The translations under genes and the position numbers were made by a program. A DNA stretch of 64,000 nt from Gracilaria vermiculophylla. Lineage: Eukaryota; Rhodophyta; Florideophyceae; Gracilariales; Gracilariaceae. Under the pieces are notes generated by a model, which saw only the letters and a program-made list of their open reading frames with translations, did not search any database and had not been told where the DNA came from. Positions 20,173-30,801 of this stretch are shown piece by piece. Position 1 is the stretch's first letter, and the number at the start of each line of letters is the position of its first letter. Location: NCBI GenBank assembly GCA_019155205.2, contig JAHNZQ020003147.1, positions 959,380 through 1,023,379 on the forward strand. Direction: 5' to 3'.

Positions 20173-21673
20173 GGTGAAGACAACTTTCTGTACCCCGGCC
20201 TTTAGTGATCTAGAACATTGCAACTGCTCCAACAAAACGACGATCTACGTGTTGTTAACTGAACCGGGTCCACGAGACGACGAGAGGAATGTGCAATTGC
20301 TAGCAAACTGAGGAAATCCTTTACAGCACTTATAAGAAGATCAGGTTCTCTTTTTCAGCTGACAACAAAGGCCTCTTTCGAGCATAGGGATACCAGTCTA
20401 AACGCGCTTGCAAATGAACGTCAAGGAGACGTGAAGGCCCAGCGCAGCAGGTTCGCAGAGTGCGATGTGTGGCTTCACGCTGATCAGTTGTTCCGGCGTG
20501 TTGTATCGTACAGTTGCTGCAAAAGCGATCCCGACGAACTAAAGGTAGACACTAACCAGCTACGAGCTTTGGCGGTGAAGAACGTGTACGTTGAGGCGCT
20601 ACACCTCTTGAGAGCAGATGGCGGATGAGGAAAACGTCTTGGCACGTAAGAAATCTACGGAAGCGTGTTGAGACAGCGGTGCTTGCGATCTTGCATCCTG
20701 ACGCCGCCAGGTTGGCAAACACGACAAGTGTTTTGCAAAAATTTCGAGGCCCATCAAAACGCGCGGGACGCAGCGAAGTCTTTTACCGCCTTTGTGCAGC
20801 AGTGTCCTTGTACCGTACCAATGGTAGCGCAAGCATGAGGAATGTGTGCGTGTCACGGCACCTCTGCTTGAACTCAAAGCATTTAGTGAGTAGTTTATCA
20901 GTCGCGAGTTAAAGGTTTTGATTGCCTTATGCGATTGAATAATTGCGCCGCACGATTAGAAATTTCGTGCTCGGCCGATGACAGTTTCGGAAAGAAGGTA
21001 AGAGTCGAGCAACGTTTCCACTTCTCATGAACTCGGGATATCTGTGGACCACCACTTTGTACAAGGTGAAGGGTTACGATGACGACTAGGCCTCCACCTA
21101 ACAAGTTGTAGCACAGAGCGAAAGATTATCAAAATTGAATTCCTCTGCTGTCTCAATGATCGTTGAACACTGCTTTATAACCACAGGTTCGAATTTGAGC
21201 CGTTGTTCATCCATAAGCTTCTAATCGCTATATACGGCTTTGCATTTATTATTCAGTCACACCAGACTCGTGGAATTTCCGAGACACGTAAACTCTCACA
21301 AAACATCCTTCGAGCCTTTTTGAGTGTCAAGCCCAAATATGGAACGCACAACGTATGTACATGTACCAATCCGATTGCTCTTTACGTTTGGAGCCTTTCC
21401 TGTACAGTTCCATGATTTTATTCATAACCCAGCTACCAGCGCAAACACTGGGTAGCATCTGAATTTAGAACCTTTACAATCGATGCGGAAACGTTGCCAA
21501 ACTACCCATAGCCTCCGAGCACTCGTGCTTTTGAAAGTTTCTCTTTTCAGTTCCAGCCATCACTGATCGTTTCAACAGCAAACTAAATCAGACGCACAAA
21601 ACCTTTCCACTTCCCTTTTGCATTCTTTGGATATCCGTGGGCCGCAATATCCTCTTTTCTCTCTCTACACTTT
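20173..21673. other. Intergenic region, only doubtful small frames
   Basis: 1.5 kb between two divergent genes. Two adjacent small plus-strand frames (20431-20628, 65 codons; 20625-20912, 95 codons) overlap by 4 nt and have plausible amino-acid composition but no recognisable domain. A GTAAGA sequence at 20646 could be a donor in an alternative model. I cannot support a gene. Confidence 0.3.
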
Positions 21674-24025
21674 ATGAGCTGTAGGGACAATCAAGTCAGA
21701 CTGGGCAAGTATGTGGTTCAAGAAGAAATTGGTGCCGGTGGCTTTGGGACAGTCCGAAAAGCATTCGATGAATCAACAGGAGAGACCGTGGCTATCAAGA
21801 TATTGGACAAAACGCAACTTGGTATGTATGAGATGACTCAATGTGTGAAAAAGGAGATCGAGCTCTTGACCACTTTGCGACATCCAAATATTGTGAGAGG
21901 CAAGGAGGTCCTTGGTTCGAAGAGAAAGATCTTCCTCGTCATGGAGTTTGTCGATGGAGGAGATGCACATACAGCTCTAACGAAAAGGGGCCGATACCCG
22001 GAGGACGAAGCCCGGATCATGTTTCGATCACTTATGGAAGCTCTCGTGTATTGCCACTCAAAAGGCGTATATCACAGAGATCTCAAACTTGAAAATATGC
22101 TTCTTACATCTTCGGGTGATATGAAAGTTTGCGATTTTGGACTTGCTTCCGTCAGAGACCTCCACAACAGTAAGACAGATCTTTGCAGCACTGTCGTGGG
22201 CACAGAGGATTTCAGTTGTCCTGAAATCGTCCAATCTATCCCTTATAGAGGAGAGAAAGCCGATATGTGGAGCTGTGGTGTAATACTCTACACTCTTCTG
22301 GCGGGGTATTTTCCGTTTCAGGGAAGTACACCTGGAGAAGTTGCCCAAAGTGTGGTGAATACCAAGTTTACTTTTCCTCGACACTTTTCGAAAGAAGTCA
22401 AAGAAGTAATACAGGGTTTGCTCGTAAAAGACCCCAGGCATCGGAAATCGGCGTTCCAAGTCATGAAGAGTAGATGGCTTCGAATCAACTCTCCAACATC
22501 CGTGTCGAATTTTGTTGTCCTCAGGAATCCCCGCCTCAATGGTTCTTGTTCATCTCGAGACTCAAGTAAACTCTCGATCTCGCCAAGTCCTTCGGCAGAT
22601 GACGGTGATCCGTATAGAAAATCATGGAGAAAGTTTCACAAGGGAGCTATCGTTCCTGTCAAGATATCAGTTCTCAGAATTACTCGAAAATTTGGAAGCA
22701 CTCACAGTATCAAGAGTACAACCGACAGGCCCAAAAGTGATCTTGACGGAAACTTTACATCCTTTTCCATCTTTGACGCCCTTGGTCGCGCACGCATTCA
22801 AAACTTTGCAGAAATACTGGACTTAATGAAGGATAAGAATAATGGAATTCCTGTTCAAGATCGCAGATGGAGGTTACGAACGTATCGAACCTGCTTTACA
22901 GGACAGGAAGCCGTTCAATGGATGTGTAAACGATTTCAATACTCAGTTGAAGATGCAGTATCCCTCGGACAGATGCTACATGACGCAGGGGTTTTCCACC
23001 ACGTATGCAGAGATCACAGTTTTAAGAATGAGCATTTGTTTTATCGATGGCTGTGGGACGATATTGGATATGAGTACGTATTGAATGGGCGATATTTCCA
23101 TCGTGCTCTGTATTCTCGAGAAGCTGGAAGGGTTGTGTTTGATCTGCTAAGTGAGCTGCTGAATATTTGTCGGTTTCATCAACAGTTACATGATTTCAGA
23201 CAAATAGATATGTTAGGGATCCAACAAGACTCACGGTTCATTACTTTCAGCAAATCGGTGGTAGAGTTGCAAACTGTTTCTCTAGGTTTATTAGACACTT
23301 TTGAGCAGAAACTTTCTTTTCTTGTCAACCTGTATAATATGTTTTGGATTCAAGCTCGCACTCACATTGGTGATTTTGACGAAATTGACTTTGAAAAGAT
23401 GACGGCAATTGCTGGACGGCTCGAATACATCATCGGTGGTACCTCGGTTACACTTCAGAACGTGTCAACTTGGCTGTTCTCCAGCCCAAATATCAAAGAT
23501 ACCCAAAACTCAGACGCAATGAGTATTAGAGAGAAAGACGAGTTTCCGCCGACGATGAGTTCTCGATTGGGAAGTATTTTTCAATCTGATTATGCTCACG
23601 ACGGTCTGGTTCGTGAGAGTATCCAGCCATTCATTTTGTTTGTAATCAGTGACTCATCCCCAATGTCACCAGCCATTAAAGCTGTCACAGAGAACGACAT
23701 GACAGAGCCTAAGCTTCACAAAGCGGCGGGAAGGTATATGGATAAATTACTAGAGGTTGATTTGGAGCAACGAACGGTACGATATCCGACGAGGGTCGGG
23801 GAATTCAGGAGACGCATGTGTATAGAGGATGATCAGGAAATGCTCGAAATCCTTACAGAATTAACTATTGGATTCGAAATTCAAGATGACCTTCAGAACC
23901 TAAGAGAAAAATTGCAAACTGATGCAAGGTCGCTCGTGCTTATGGAAATCGAGGATGACTTTTTCCCCTTCAGCAAGACCATGTTTGCTCCGGAAATACT
24001 GAGCGAATTGCAACTATCTCGCTAG
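21674..24025 (+). CDS. Protein kinase - DEP - DUF547 fusion protein
   Basis: 783 residues, one exon. The N-terminal Ser/Thr kinase (about residues 12-270) has GAGGFGTV (glycine loop), VAIKILDK (Lys), HRDLKLEN (catalytic loop), DFGLA, and a degenerate APE (CPE), with WSCGVILYTLLAG typical of CAMK/SNF1/CIPK-like kinases; it appears catalytically competent. After a Ser-rich linker there is a DEP domain (about 375-465; FTGQEAVQWMCKRF...LGQMLHDAGVFHHV), a membrane/GPCR-adaptor-type module. The C-terminal part (about 505-720) is DUF547, recognised by KLSFLVNLYNMFWIQARTHIG. Plants have glutaredoxin-DEP-DUF547 proteins; here a kinase takes the N-terminal place. No clear CIPK NAF motif, though NFTSFSIFDA lies before the DEP. 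Substrates are unknown. Confidence 0.88.
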   Translation: MSCRDNQVRLGKYVVQEEIGAGGFGTVRKAFDESTGETVAIKILDKTQLGMYEMTQCVKKEIELLTTLRHPNIVRGKEVLGSKRKIFLVMEFVDGGDAHTALTKRGRYPEDEARIMFRSLMEALVYCHSKGVYHRDLKLENMLLTSSGDMKVCDFGLASVRDLHNSKTDLCSTVVGTEDFSCPEIVQSIPYRGEKADMWSCGVILYTLLAGYFPFQGSTPGEVAQSVVNTKFTFPRHFSKEVKEVIQGLLVKDPRHRKSAFQVMKSRWLRINSPTSVSNFVVLRNPRLNGSCSSRDSSKLSISPSPSADDGDPYRKSWRKFHKGAIVPVKISVLRITRKFGSTHSIKSTTDRPKSDLDGNFTSFSIFDALGRARIQNFAEILDLMKDKNNGIPVQDRRWRLRTYRTCFTGQEAVQWMCKRFQYSVEDAVSLGQMLHDAGVFHHVCRDHSFKNEHLFYRWLWDDIGYEYVLNGRYFHRALYSREAGRVVFDLLSELLNICRFHQQLHDFRQIDMLGIQQDSRFITFSKSVVELQTVSLGLLDTFEQKLSFLVNLYNMFWIQARTHIGDFDEIDFEKMTAIAGRLEYIIGGTSVTLQNVSTWLFSSPNIKDTQNSDAMSIREKDEFPPTMSSRLGSIFQSDYAHDGLVRESIQPFILFVISDSSPMSPAIKAVTENDMTEPKLHKAAGRYMDKLLEVDLEQRTVRYPTRVGEFRRRMCIEDDQEMLEILTELTIGFEIQDDLQNLREKLQTDARSLVLMEIEDDFFPFSKTMFAPEILSELQLSR

Positions 24026-24826
24026 TGTTAAGTCTTCGGTGGCCTACGGCATGTAATGGATGGCAATCCTTAAAAATTTCCGTGGATCCATGGATTAGCT
24101 TTTCTGCAAAACTCAAGCCTTTCTTACAACTTGGCATGGAATAATCAATAGTGTTCGTGTCGCTCTTTCAGCAGGAGGCGCTCGCTAGATAGTGGCCATA
24201 ATACAAATGGTTGCAGACACAAGGATTTCGAGCTACTGGTGAGATAGAACAGGGTTTCTTCAAGTGCAACTCACATGATTCTCCGAGTCAGACTTTGATC
24301 TTAAACTTTATCTTTAGTTCGACACCAAAGCCTTGAAGTTGATACTTTATAGTAACGTGCGTGAAACAGCAGTCATTTGTTTGTTTACAGTCGACTGCTT
24401 TAACAAATCACGTGCGTTCGAATTAAATAGGAGTTCACTTTCACACACTTGGCATCAGCGATAATTTTAGTGGTTCAAAAGAGTTTTAATCCTACTCTAC
24501 GAAGCTGAACTCAAGTCGAGGCTGTGGATGTCCCATCTTTTTCATAGATATCGATGTTTCAAATTAGACTCAAGCGGACTCAATTTTACAAGATCGAAGC
24601 TTCCTCGCCTCCGCAATTAGTGGCAGCCCTGGACAGCACACTTGGGAGAACCAAATCACTATTGCGACCACCTCGTTCACATCTATGACCTAGGACACAT
24701 ATATGAGGCGGCTATAGATATCCCTGGCGAAGTTTAGAAGCAACTCCCTCGGCGATCAAAACATAGCATAGGAAAGACTTCGTCAGCAGCGGCCGGCGTC
24801 GACGCTGATATTCTGAAGCGATTGAG
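24026..24826. other. Intergenic region, no gene seen
   Basis: 800 bp, rather AT-rich compared with flanking genes. No frame of note on either strand. Presumed 3' UTR of the kinase gene and promoter of the next gene. Confidence 0.5.
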
Positions 24827-25459
24827 ATGGGGTCCAATTACAAACACAACAATGCCGGATGCATAATGGTCTTGTCCATGGTTATCCTCTCCGCACACAC
24901 AGCTTTAGTACGCTCGTCGCATAAGAGCATTTCAGTCAATCCAAGTGAGAGCAACAAAGACAACGACTCCCGCGAGATAATCGGCATCTGGCCTGTCACA
25001 AAGCTTATATCCTTGTTAGGGCCAACGGTGTCAATATACATATACCACGAACTCTACGGCTTTTTCGAGAAAAACGGACCAATGTTAAGCGCAAAGTTTC
25101 AGACGGTAATAAAGAAGCTCAACCCGGACAACGTTAGCGTTTCAGACAACGGCCGACTGCGATCTTTCCCGGACTCTGTGAGTAACGAAGACAATCCTTA
25201 TGTGCAAAAGGTTGCAAATGAAGTCATTCGTATTACAAATATGCGGCTTAGAGAGAAAGCACTTGTTTCAAGAATTCAAATGGACGATGATCAATACGAA
25301 TTGAGTCGGAGACATACTGCTCTAGACGTGGCCCGTATGGCCACCAATGTTCTTGAACATGTGCTAAGCAACGGCTCCGGAGCTTCCCTAGATTCAAAAG
25401 AAAAAATTGCGGTTCGAACCAAGATCAAAGAGTCCATCGCTCAGTATGCTGTAGCCTGA
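24827..25459 (+). CDS. Small secreted or lumenal protein, unknown function
   Basis: 210 residues. The N-terminus MGSNYKHNNAGCIMVLSMVILSAHTALVRS resembles a signal peptide. A second hydrophobic stretch (IIGIWPVTKLISLLGPTVSIYIYHEL) may be membrane-associated. The rest is a charged, mostly helical region. No family recognised. Followed by a convergent Der gene 118 bp away. It could be an organelle or vesicular protein; confidence in coding is moderate because the frame is isolated and short. Confidence 0.5.
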   Translation: MGSNYKHNNAGCIMVLSMVILSAHTALVRSSHKSISVNPSESNKDNDSREIIGIWPVTKLISLLGPTVSIYIYHELYGFFEKNGPMLSAKFQTVIKKLNPDNVSVSDNGRLRSFPDSVSNEDNPYVQKVANEVIRITNMRLREKALVSRIQMDDDQYELSRRHTALDVARMATNVLEHVLSNGSGASLDSKEKIAVRTKIKESIAQYAVA

Positions 25460-25577
25460 TTGTGACACAACCTTTTTCGAGGAATTTGAGTACGTAACCC
25501 ATGAATCAACAAGACTGCCTCTCATCGGGTTGTGACGATGGGTTGAGAAAGCATATTCAGGAGCATGACCATGTTTC

Positions 25578-27311
25578 TTAACGCCTCCTTCGTCTAGATG
25601 GTCTCTTCACGCGAATAGGCACGCCTTCAAACCCAAACTCATGTCGCAGGGCATTTCCTAAAGCTCGAAGATAGTTCATCGACACAGCAGAAGACCCATC
25701 CAACCGAAACACTGGAGGACGAATCTTTTTCTGTGTTATGAACTTGGTAACTCCAACGCGATTTCGTCGCTCTCCCCTTGTTCCACCACCGATTGACATA
25801 CGCTCATTAAAGGCTTTCACAAAACGATTCAAGGCTGAAGTCGGCACTCGCTTCTCCCATCTTTCTCGAGCACGCTGAATAGCTTCGTATAGACGTTTTC
25901 CTTGACTGGGATCGTCATTCCAATTCAACGCTGACATCTCTACGACTGGAACACCTTTCAATTGCTCCAATTTGCTATCGACGTCATAGCGCAGACGAGC
26001 TCTCCAATCAAGAATGCCATCAGGGTCCAGGTTGTCAATCTTGTTGACAACAAGCACGACAGCGCGCCCCTCAGTAATGACAACGTCCATCAACTTGACG
26101 TCCTGGCGGGTGAGCGATTCAACTGCGTCAATGACAACGACTACGACATGACTGGATCTTAAGGCTTGTAGTGAAGCTCTGACCATGAGCCTCTCGAGGT
26201 CATCGGCACTAACCTTGGGCTGCGCTCGGACGCCAGGAGTGTCGACTAACCATACGGGTGGGTAGTCATGCCGCTCATACTGCGGTTTCCACGGGCATAA
26301 CACGGCGTCACGGGTGACGCCAGCCGCGGCGCCGACGATAGAACGCTGTTGACCGACAAGTCTGTTGACCAGAGTGGATTTGCCGACGTTTGGGCGACCA
26401 ATGATGGACACGATTACTTGCTGCAATGGCTGCTCTTGGAGGCGGGCAGAAGTGGTGATGACGAGATCTTCATCGAAGGACTGACGCATCTCAGCCTCTG
26501 GGTCGCTTACATGCGACGCTGGGGAATGCATGAGTTGCTGTTTCTGCTCGGTGTGCGGTGGGGGGGAGATGTGACGGATGCGCTCGTATAAATCAGCAAG
26601 ACCTAGAGCTTGTTCGGCCGAAATGAGGACAGGATGGCCGAAACCGAGCTCGTATGCCTCAAGCGCGTGGGTGTCTGAGTGCGCTACATCGCATTTGTTT
26701 GCGAGCAGGATGATAGACTTTTGCGGAGTTAGACAAGAGTGCAGCCACTTTGCGTGCGCATGATCTAGGGAGGTGAGGCCGACCGAGGCGTCAATAATGA
26801 AGAGAATAAGATTGGCTTGTTTGACAGCATCGATGGTGGCGTTCTTCATGTGGGCGTAGACGCGACGGTAGGCGGCGTGCTCGCAGTGGGCGACGGCGTC
26901 GACCAGCGATGTGCCGTCAGCAAAGGGGGCGGTCTCGTCGGCGTCGACATGTTCGCGCTCAGAGACAGCGCACTCCAGGCCGGGGGTGTCGACAATGTTG
27001 AGCAAGAGGTCGGAGACGGCGCCGGCGGCGCGCCGGGCGTCGCGGGTGACGCCCGGCAGCGGATGCACGACGGAGCGCACGAAGGACAGCGGTGGGGTGC
27101 CTTGGGCGTCTGTCTGGCGGCCGCGAAGGGCGGCGGCGAGGCGGTTGAACAGCGTGGACTTGCCGACATTGGGACGGCCTACCAGTGCGGCGGTAAGGTG
27201 TGTGTGCGCATAGACGACGGGCGCGGGCGCGGACCGCGAGCCCGCACCGGGCAGCGGGACGCGCGCGCCGGAGTGCAGCGCGCGCAGCGCAGACAGCGCG
27301 CGCAGGCGCAT
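25578..27311 (-). CDS. DER: GTPase Der/EngA with two G domains, organellar
   Basis: Tandem-GTPase ribosome (50S) assembly factor of bacterial origin; nuclear copies act in plastid or mitochondrion. 577 residues versus about 440-490 in bacteria. The first G domain has GRPNVGKST (about 44-52), GVTRD, DTPG and NKCD; the second has GRPNVGKST (about 305), GVTRD, DTPG and NKID. A C-terminal KH-like domain follows. The leader MRLRALSALRALHSGARVP is Arg/Leu/Ser-rich without acids, fitting a mitochondrial presequence at least as well as a plastid one. The first G domain carries extra sequence between G1 and G2 and about 35 extra residues between G3 and G4. The start codon lies 19 bp from a 13-bp minisatellite. 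Divergent from E2F. Confidence 0.95.
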   Translation of the reverse strand: MRLRALSALRALHSGARVPLPGAGSRSAPAPVVYAHTHLTAALVGRPNVGKSTLFNRLAAALRGRQTDAQGTPPLSFVRSVVHPLPGVTRDARRAAGAVSDLLLNIVDTPGLECAVSEREHVDADETAPFADGTSLVDAVAHCEHAAYRRVYAHMKNATIDAVKQANLILFIIDASVGLTSLDHAHAKWLHSCLTPQKSIILLANKCDVAHSDTHALEAYELGFGHPVLISAEQALGLADLYERIRHISPPPHTEQKQQLMHSPASHVSDPEAEMRQSFDEDLVITTSARLQEQPLQQVIVSIIGRPNVGKSTLVNRLVGQQRSIVGAAAGVTRDAVLCPWKPQYERHDYPPVWLVDTPGVRAQPKVSADDLERLMVRASLQALRSSHVVVVVIDAVESLTRQDVKLMDVVITEGRAVVLVVNKIDNLDPDGILDWRARLRYDVDSKLEQLKGVPVVEMSALNWNDDPSQGKRLYEAIQRARERWEKRVPTSALNRFVKAFNERMSIGGGTRGERRNRVGVTKFITQKKIRPPVFRLDGSSAVSMNYLRALGNALRHEFGFEGVPIRVKRPSRRRRR

Positions 27312-27330
27312 GGCGGCAGCAACGCACGCC

Positions 27331-27655
27331 TTCGCTCGGCGCTTTCGCTCGGCGCTGTCGCTCGGCGCTGTCGCTCGGCGCCTTCGCTCGGCGCTTTCGC
27401 TCGGCGCTGTCGCTCGGCGCTTTCGCTCGGCACCGTCGCTCGGTGCTTTCGCCCGGCGCTTTCGCTCGGCGCCTTCGCTCGGCGCTTTCGTTCGGCGCTT
27501 TCGTTCGGCGCTTTCGTTCGGCGCTTTCGTTCGGCGCTTTCGTTCGGCGCTTTCGTTCGGCGCTTTCGTTCGGCGCTTTCTTTCGGCGCTTTCGTTCGGC
27601 GCTTTCGTTCGGCGCTTTCGTTTGGCGCTTTCGTTCAGCGCTTTCGTTCCGTGAT
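27331..27655. repeat. 13-bp minisatellite, 24 units plus a degenerate 25th
   Basis: Unit TTCGCTCGGCGCT or TTCGTTCGGCGCT. Units 1-12 (27331-27486) mostly carry CTCGG, with T/G and T/C changes at other positions. Units 13-24 (27487-27642) are nearly uniform TTCGG. A 25th degenerate copy follows. Since 13 is not a multiple of 3, all three frames cycle and produce spurious 39-bp (13-residue) repeat peptides. It lies in the upstream region of Der, between divergent genes. Confidence 0.95.
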
Positions 27656-28227
27656 TCCGCTATATGATTCTGCTAGCGCTCTGCACGCTTGCTCGACGGC
27701 GCCCAGCTGCGCGTCCCAGCGACGCCGCCGGCGGCGCGGGCGTGCCAGACACGCGCCGTGGGCGCACGCGCCGCATGTGCTCGACACGCGCACGCGCGCT
27801 CCACGTGTGCGCCATCTGCAAGTTGGCGCTAAACGCGTCGACGAGAACTCAAACGGCACGCAGTTCCCGCGCTTTCCGCGCGCCCCGAGCACAGCCCGAA
27901 CGGGCCCGCGCCGTGCTCTGCATTCGATCAGCTCACCGAGGCGCGCCGCGCGCCCCCGTGCCTTCCGCTCCTTGCAGCGGCCGCGCCCGTTCCATCTGCC
28001 GGCGCTGTACGCTGTGCCGTGCCGTCGTGCCGCCGCCACCTAGCACAATCTCGCAACGTTTCACTGCTTATCCACCCGCCCGTCCTTCTCGCGCCGCGCT
28101 CCACCCGCGTTCCACCGCGCGTTCCCTCGTCACGCCCTTCCCGCCCGAGCTTTTCCTTATCGTTCTGTCTGCACGCACGCTCCTCGTCGCCCTTTCCTCC
28201 GTCCACGCTGAGCTCGTCATCCGCACC
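27656..28227. promoter_or_regulatory. Upstream region of E2F
   Basis: GC-rich sequence between the minisatellite and the E2F start codon. The E2F frame is open upstream from 27664, but translation there is Arg/Ala/Pro-rich and unlike any E2F; I treat it as 5' UTR/promoter. Confidence 0.4.
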
Positions 28228-29367
28228 ATGGCTTCTGCCGCCGCGCCTTCCTCGCCTGGACCCCCACCCCCGCTCCCTCCCCCCATCGCCGACAACTTTG
28301 CCTCCTCTGCTAACAACACCCCGCTTCCCACGTCCTCCCAGCACGAATCCGTCGCTGCAAGCAACCCCTCTCCCTCTGCGGAACACCGTTCCCTCAAACG
28401 CCCCCGTCACGTCATCACCAAAGGCGCATCGGATAGCGCCAACCCCAAGCCAAAGAAGAAGTCATCCATGATGATGGAAGACAAAACATGTCGCTATGAC
28501 AGCAGTCTCGGTCTCCTCACCACAAAGTTTGTCAATCTTCTCAAGGACAGCAACGACGGCGTGCTCGATCTAAATATGGCTGCGGAACGCCTGCACGTGC
28601 AGAAGAGGCGAATCTATGATATCACCAACGTGTTGGAGGGCATTGGGATCATCGAGAAGAAGAGTAAGAACAATATAAAGTGGCGCCACCCGCTATCCAC
28701 ATCCCCAACGTTGCAGCAGGAGCTCGCCGCTCTCCGAAAGGAGTTTGACATTCTCAGTGCCGAGGAACAGGATCTCGACCAGCAAATACACTCCATGCAA
28801 GGTCGGCTCAAAGAGCTTGCTTCCGGTGAGCAGTGTGCCGCCTACGCGTATGTCACGCATCACGATATAAAGGCCATACCGGAGCTCCGTGGCGATACGC
28901 TGATAGCCATCAAGGCACCCCCTGGCACAGAGCTCGAGGTACCGGATCCAGACGAAGGTATGCCGTATGGTGAACGCCGATATCAGGTGTTTGTCAAGAG
29001 TAATTCGGGGCCCATCGACTGTCTCCTTGTGTCCCAAGGCGGTGAAGATCCTCCTGTAAAATCTGAGCCTTCATCGTCCAGACAGAACGACACCCCGGAT
29101 TTCACTCCTGAGATTGCCGAGCCTAACCCCCCAGTCCCTAACTCATTAGAGGATGATCAGGATGTCATGGGGATCCTCAGACTTTCTCCCGCTCAAACAG
29201 AGCAGGAGTTTTTCTACTCCTTTGAAGAGACAGGGTTGGAAGATCACCATGGTCTAGCAGATTTGTACGAAACAGTTATGACCAACTCTGAGAAAGGTTT
29301 GCCAGACGTGGGCGACCTAAGTGCTCAACCTCTCACAGCTAATGAGCAACTTCCGGACGTTCCTTGA
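28228..29367 (+). CDS. E2F: E2F-family transcription factor
   Basis: Cell-cycle transcription factor that binds DNA with a DP partner and is repressed by retinoblastoma-type proteins. 379 residues from ATG 28228 (context GCACCATGG). N-terminal Pro/Ser region, then a winged-helix DNA-binding domain (about 88-150) with [20 protein letters not shown], the E2F signature. A leucine-zipper/marked-box region follows (about 155-275; [14 protein letters not shown]..., then [27 protein letters not shown] in two parts). An acidic C-terminus contains FFYSFEET then GLADLYE, resembling the Rb-binding motif. So a typical activator-type E2F rather than a DP or an atypical double-domain E2F. Confidence 0.95.
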   Translation: MASAAAPSSPGPPPPLPPPIADNFASSANNTPLPTSSQHESVAASNPSPSAEHRSLKRPRHVITKGASDSANPKPKKKSSMMMEDKTCRYDSSLGLLTTKFVNLLKDSNDGVLDLNMAAERLHVQKRRIYDITNVLEGIGIIEKKSKNNIKWRHPLSTSPTLQQELAALRKEFDILSAEEQDLDQQIHSMQGRLKELASGEQCAAYAYVTHHDIKAIPELRGDTLIAIKAPPGTELEVPDPDEGMPYGERRYQVFVKSNSGPIDCLLVSQGGEDPPVKSEPSSSRQNDTPDFTPEIAEPNPPVPNSLEDDQDVMGILRLSPAQTEQEFFYSFEETGLEDHHGLADLYETVMTNSEKGLPDVGDLSAQPLTANEQLPDVP

Positions 29368-29728
29368 GATCGCACCAACCCATACCGTCTCTGAAATGTT
29401 TTATTCTTCACCATTTTGTGCTCGGCACCTGCTCTCAATCAAAATCGGTGCCCCTAGTCTGTCTGCCCCGCAGAGGCACGTTGCAAACGCCGCATCGAAC
29501 ACAAGATCATTCGATGTGGTTCCATCCGCATGCATACATTTGTGTCAGTATACTCGGGAGGACAGCTGCGATTGACAGTACATGACTGAGGCTACCTTTT
29601 TATGCAAGGATTGTCGTGATGTGTAGCTCTGTACAATATTTTTGACCCATTCGCCGCACGGCAGCGCAATTTTCGCCTTTTCGAAAGTGGGCTCCGTCAG
29701 ATTCGATTAACTCTAAGCCAACCGGGGT

Positions 29729-29760
29729 ACACACACACACACACACACACACATACACAC
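29729..29760. repeat. (AC)n microsatellite
   Basis: About 12 AC units, an AT interruption, then four more repeat bases pairs. Intergenic. Confidence 0.9.
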
Positions 29761-30412
29761 ATCGTCAATGTTTTGTGATATTTAAGTTGCCTCTCCGACT
29801 GAAATACAACTTCAACCCTTATGAAATACATACACGCTAACTGGGTGTTGTCACCTCAACATATCGTGCTTTTGAGTGTAGTTGATGCTACGGCGCTGTA
29901 AGTGTACAGGAGGAGCGAACAACTCTTCTCGCCCAGAAAAATTTGTAGTGCCGTCACAGCAGAAAAGAGCAAACAAGAACACGAACGATAACCTGTATCT
30001 GTTTATCTTTATTTTTGGGAATCTTGGAGGCTTGTGACGTTGGCAGTCCAGCAGATTTCACCTGCGTCTTGGGTCAGCATGTCTAAAGTATAACCATCCT
30101 GTAAGTAAAGGAAAACGTAGACGTTTTGACAAGGGAGATAGTGCTTCCCAATCTATTGATAGCATCTCTGGTCTCGCCCGAATGTCGGGCGACAGTCTAT
30201 GTTACTCGACCTTCACATATACACTACAGTTTGAGGAACGGCTCAAAAATCTCAACGATTGGAGGAGCTGTTATGCCCTGCAACCACGCACTTCGATTTT
30301 CTATGATTGCTTTTTGTTCCAATGATGGACTTTTCAACATGGACTGCACGAGCCATCGAAACACTAATCTCGACGTTATCAGTTCATTTCTAAGACGTAG
30401 AATCAACCATCA

Positions 30413-30801
30413 ATGTCGCAGGAAACACGTTGCAAACTCTCGGCACTCATGGCTCATTCACACCGTAGAACTTCATCATTAGAAGAAAGCGATACGTCAA
30501 AACTTTCAAACCCTTTACTCTTCCAAGTCCAAAGTCCGTTGGGGCAATCGATTGCGTCCGAATGTAATCTTCTTGGCCTCAACGAGAAAGGGCAATCGCT
30601 TACCTCTCAGACAGTAGACTTTTGGGATGCTTTCTCGCCAGAAGTGGTGAAGCTAACCACGAGCGAAAGCGTTGAAAATTCAGCTTCCGGTTGTACAGTA
30701 TTTCTGTTCCGGAAAAGTTTGAGGTTTTTGATGAGATTACCAGTATTCGAAATAAAATAATCGCGGATTGGATCAGAGCGAACAAAATGCCAACCTGTTA
30801 A
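30413..30801 (+). pseudogene. Possible small gene, frame broken once
   Basis: An ATG at 30413 opens a frame whose translation looks protein-like up to about FWDAFSPEVVKLTTSESVEN (near 30690). Beyond that, the convincing continuation is in another frame: VPEKFEVFDEITSIRNKI, ending ...MPTC at a TAA (30799-30801). Either a short intron (a 71-nt GTGAAG...AAAAG interval, 30647-30717, would restore frame but has a weak donor), a one-base frameshift, or an assembly error joins them. No family recognised; it may not be a gene. Confidence 0.3.

Noticed and set aside
21180..21215. GGTTCGAATTTG, resembling a tRNA T-arm
   Set aside because: The flanking bases do not form a T-stem or acceptor stem, and no D-arm is found upstream.
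26817..28043. 408-codon plus-strand frame with RSALSFGAFVRRF repeats
   Set aside because: Antisense of Der plus translation of the 13-bp minisatellite; the peptide repeats are a by-product of the 13-bp unit.
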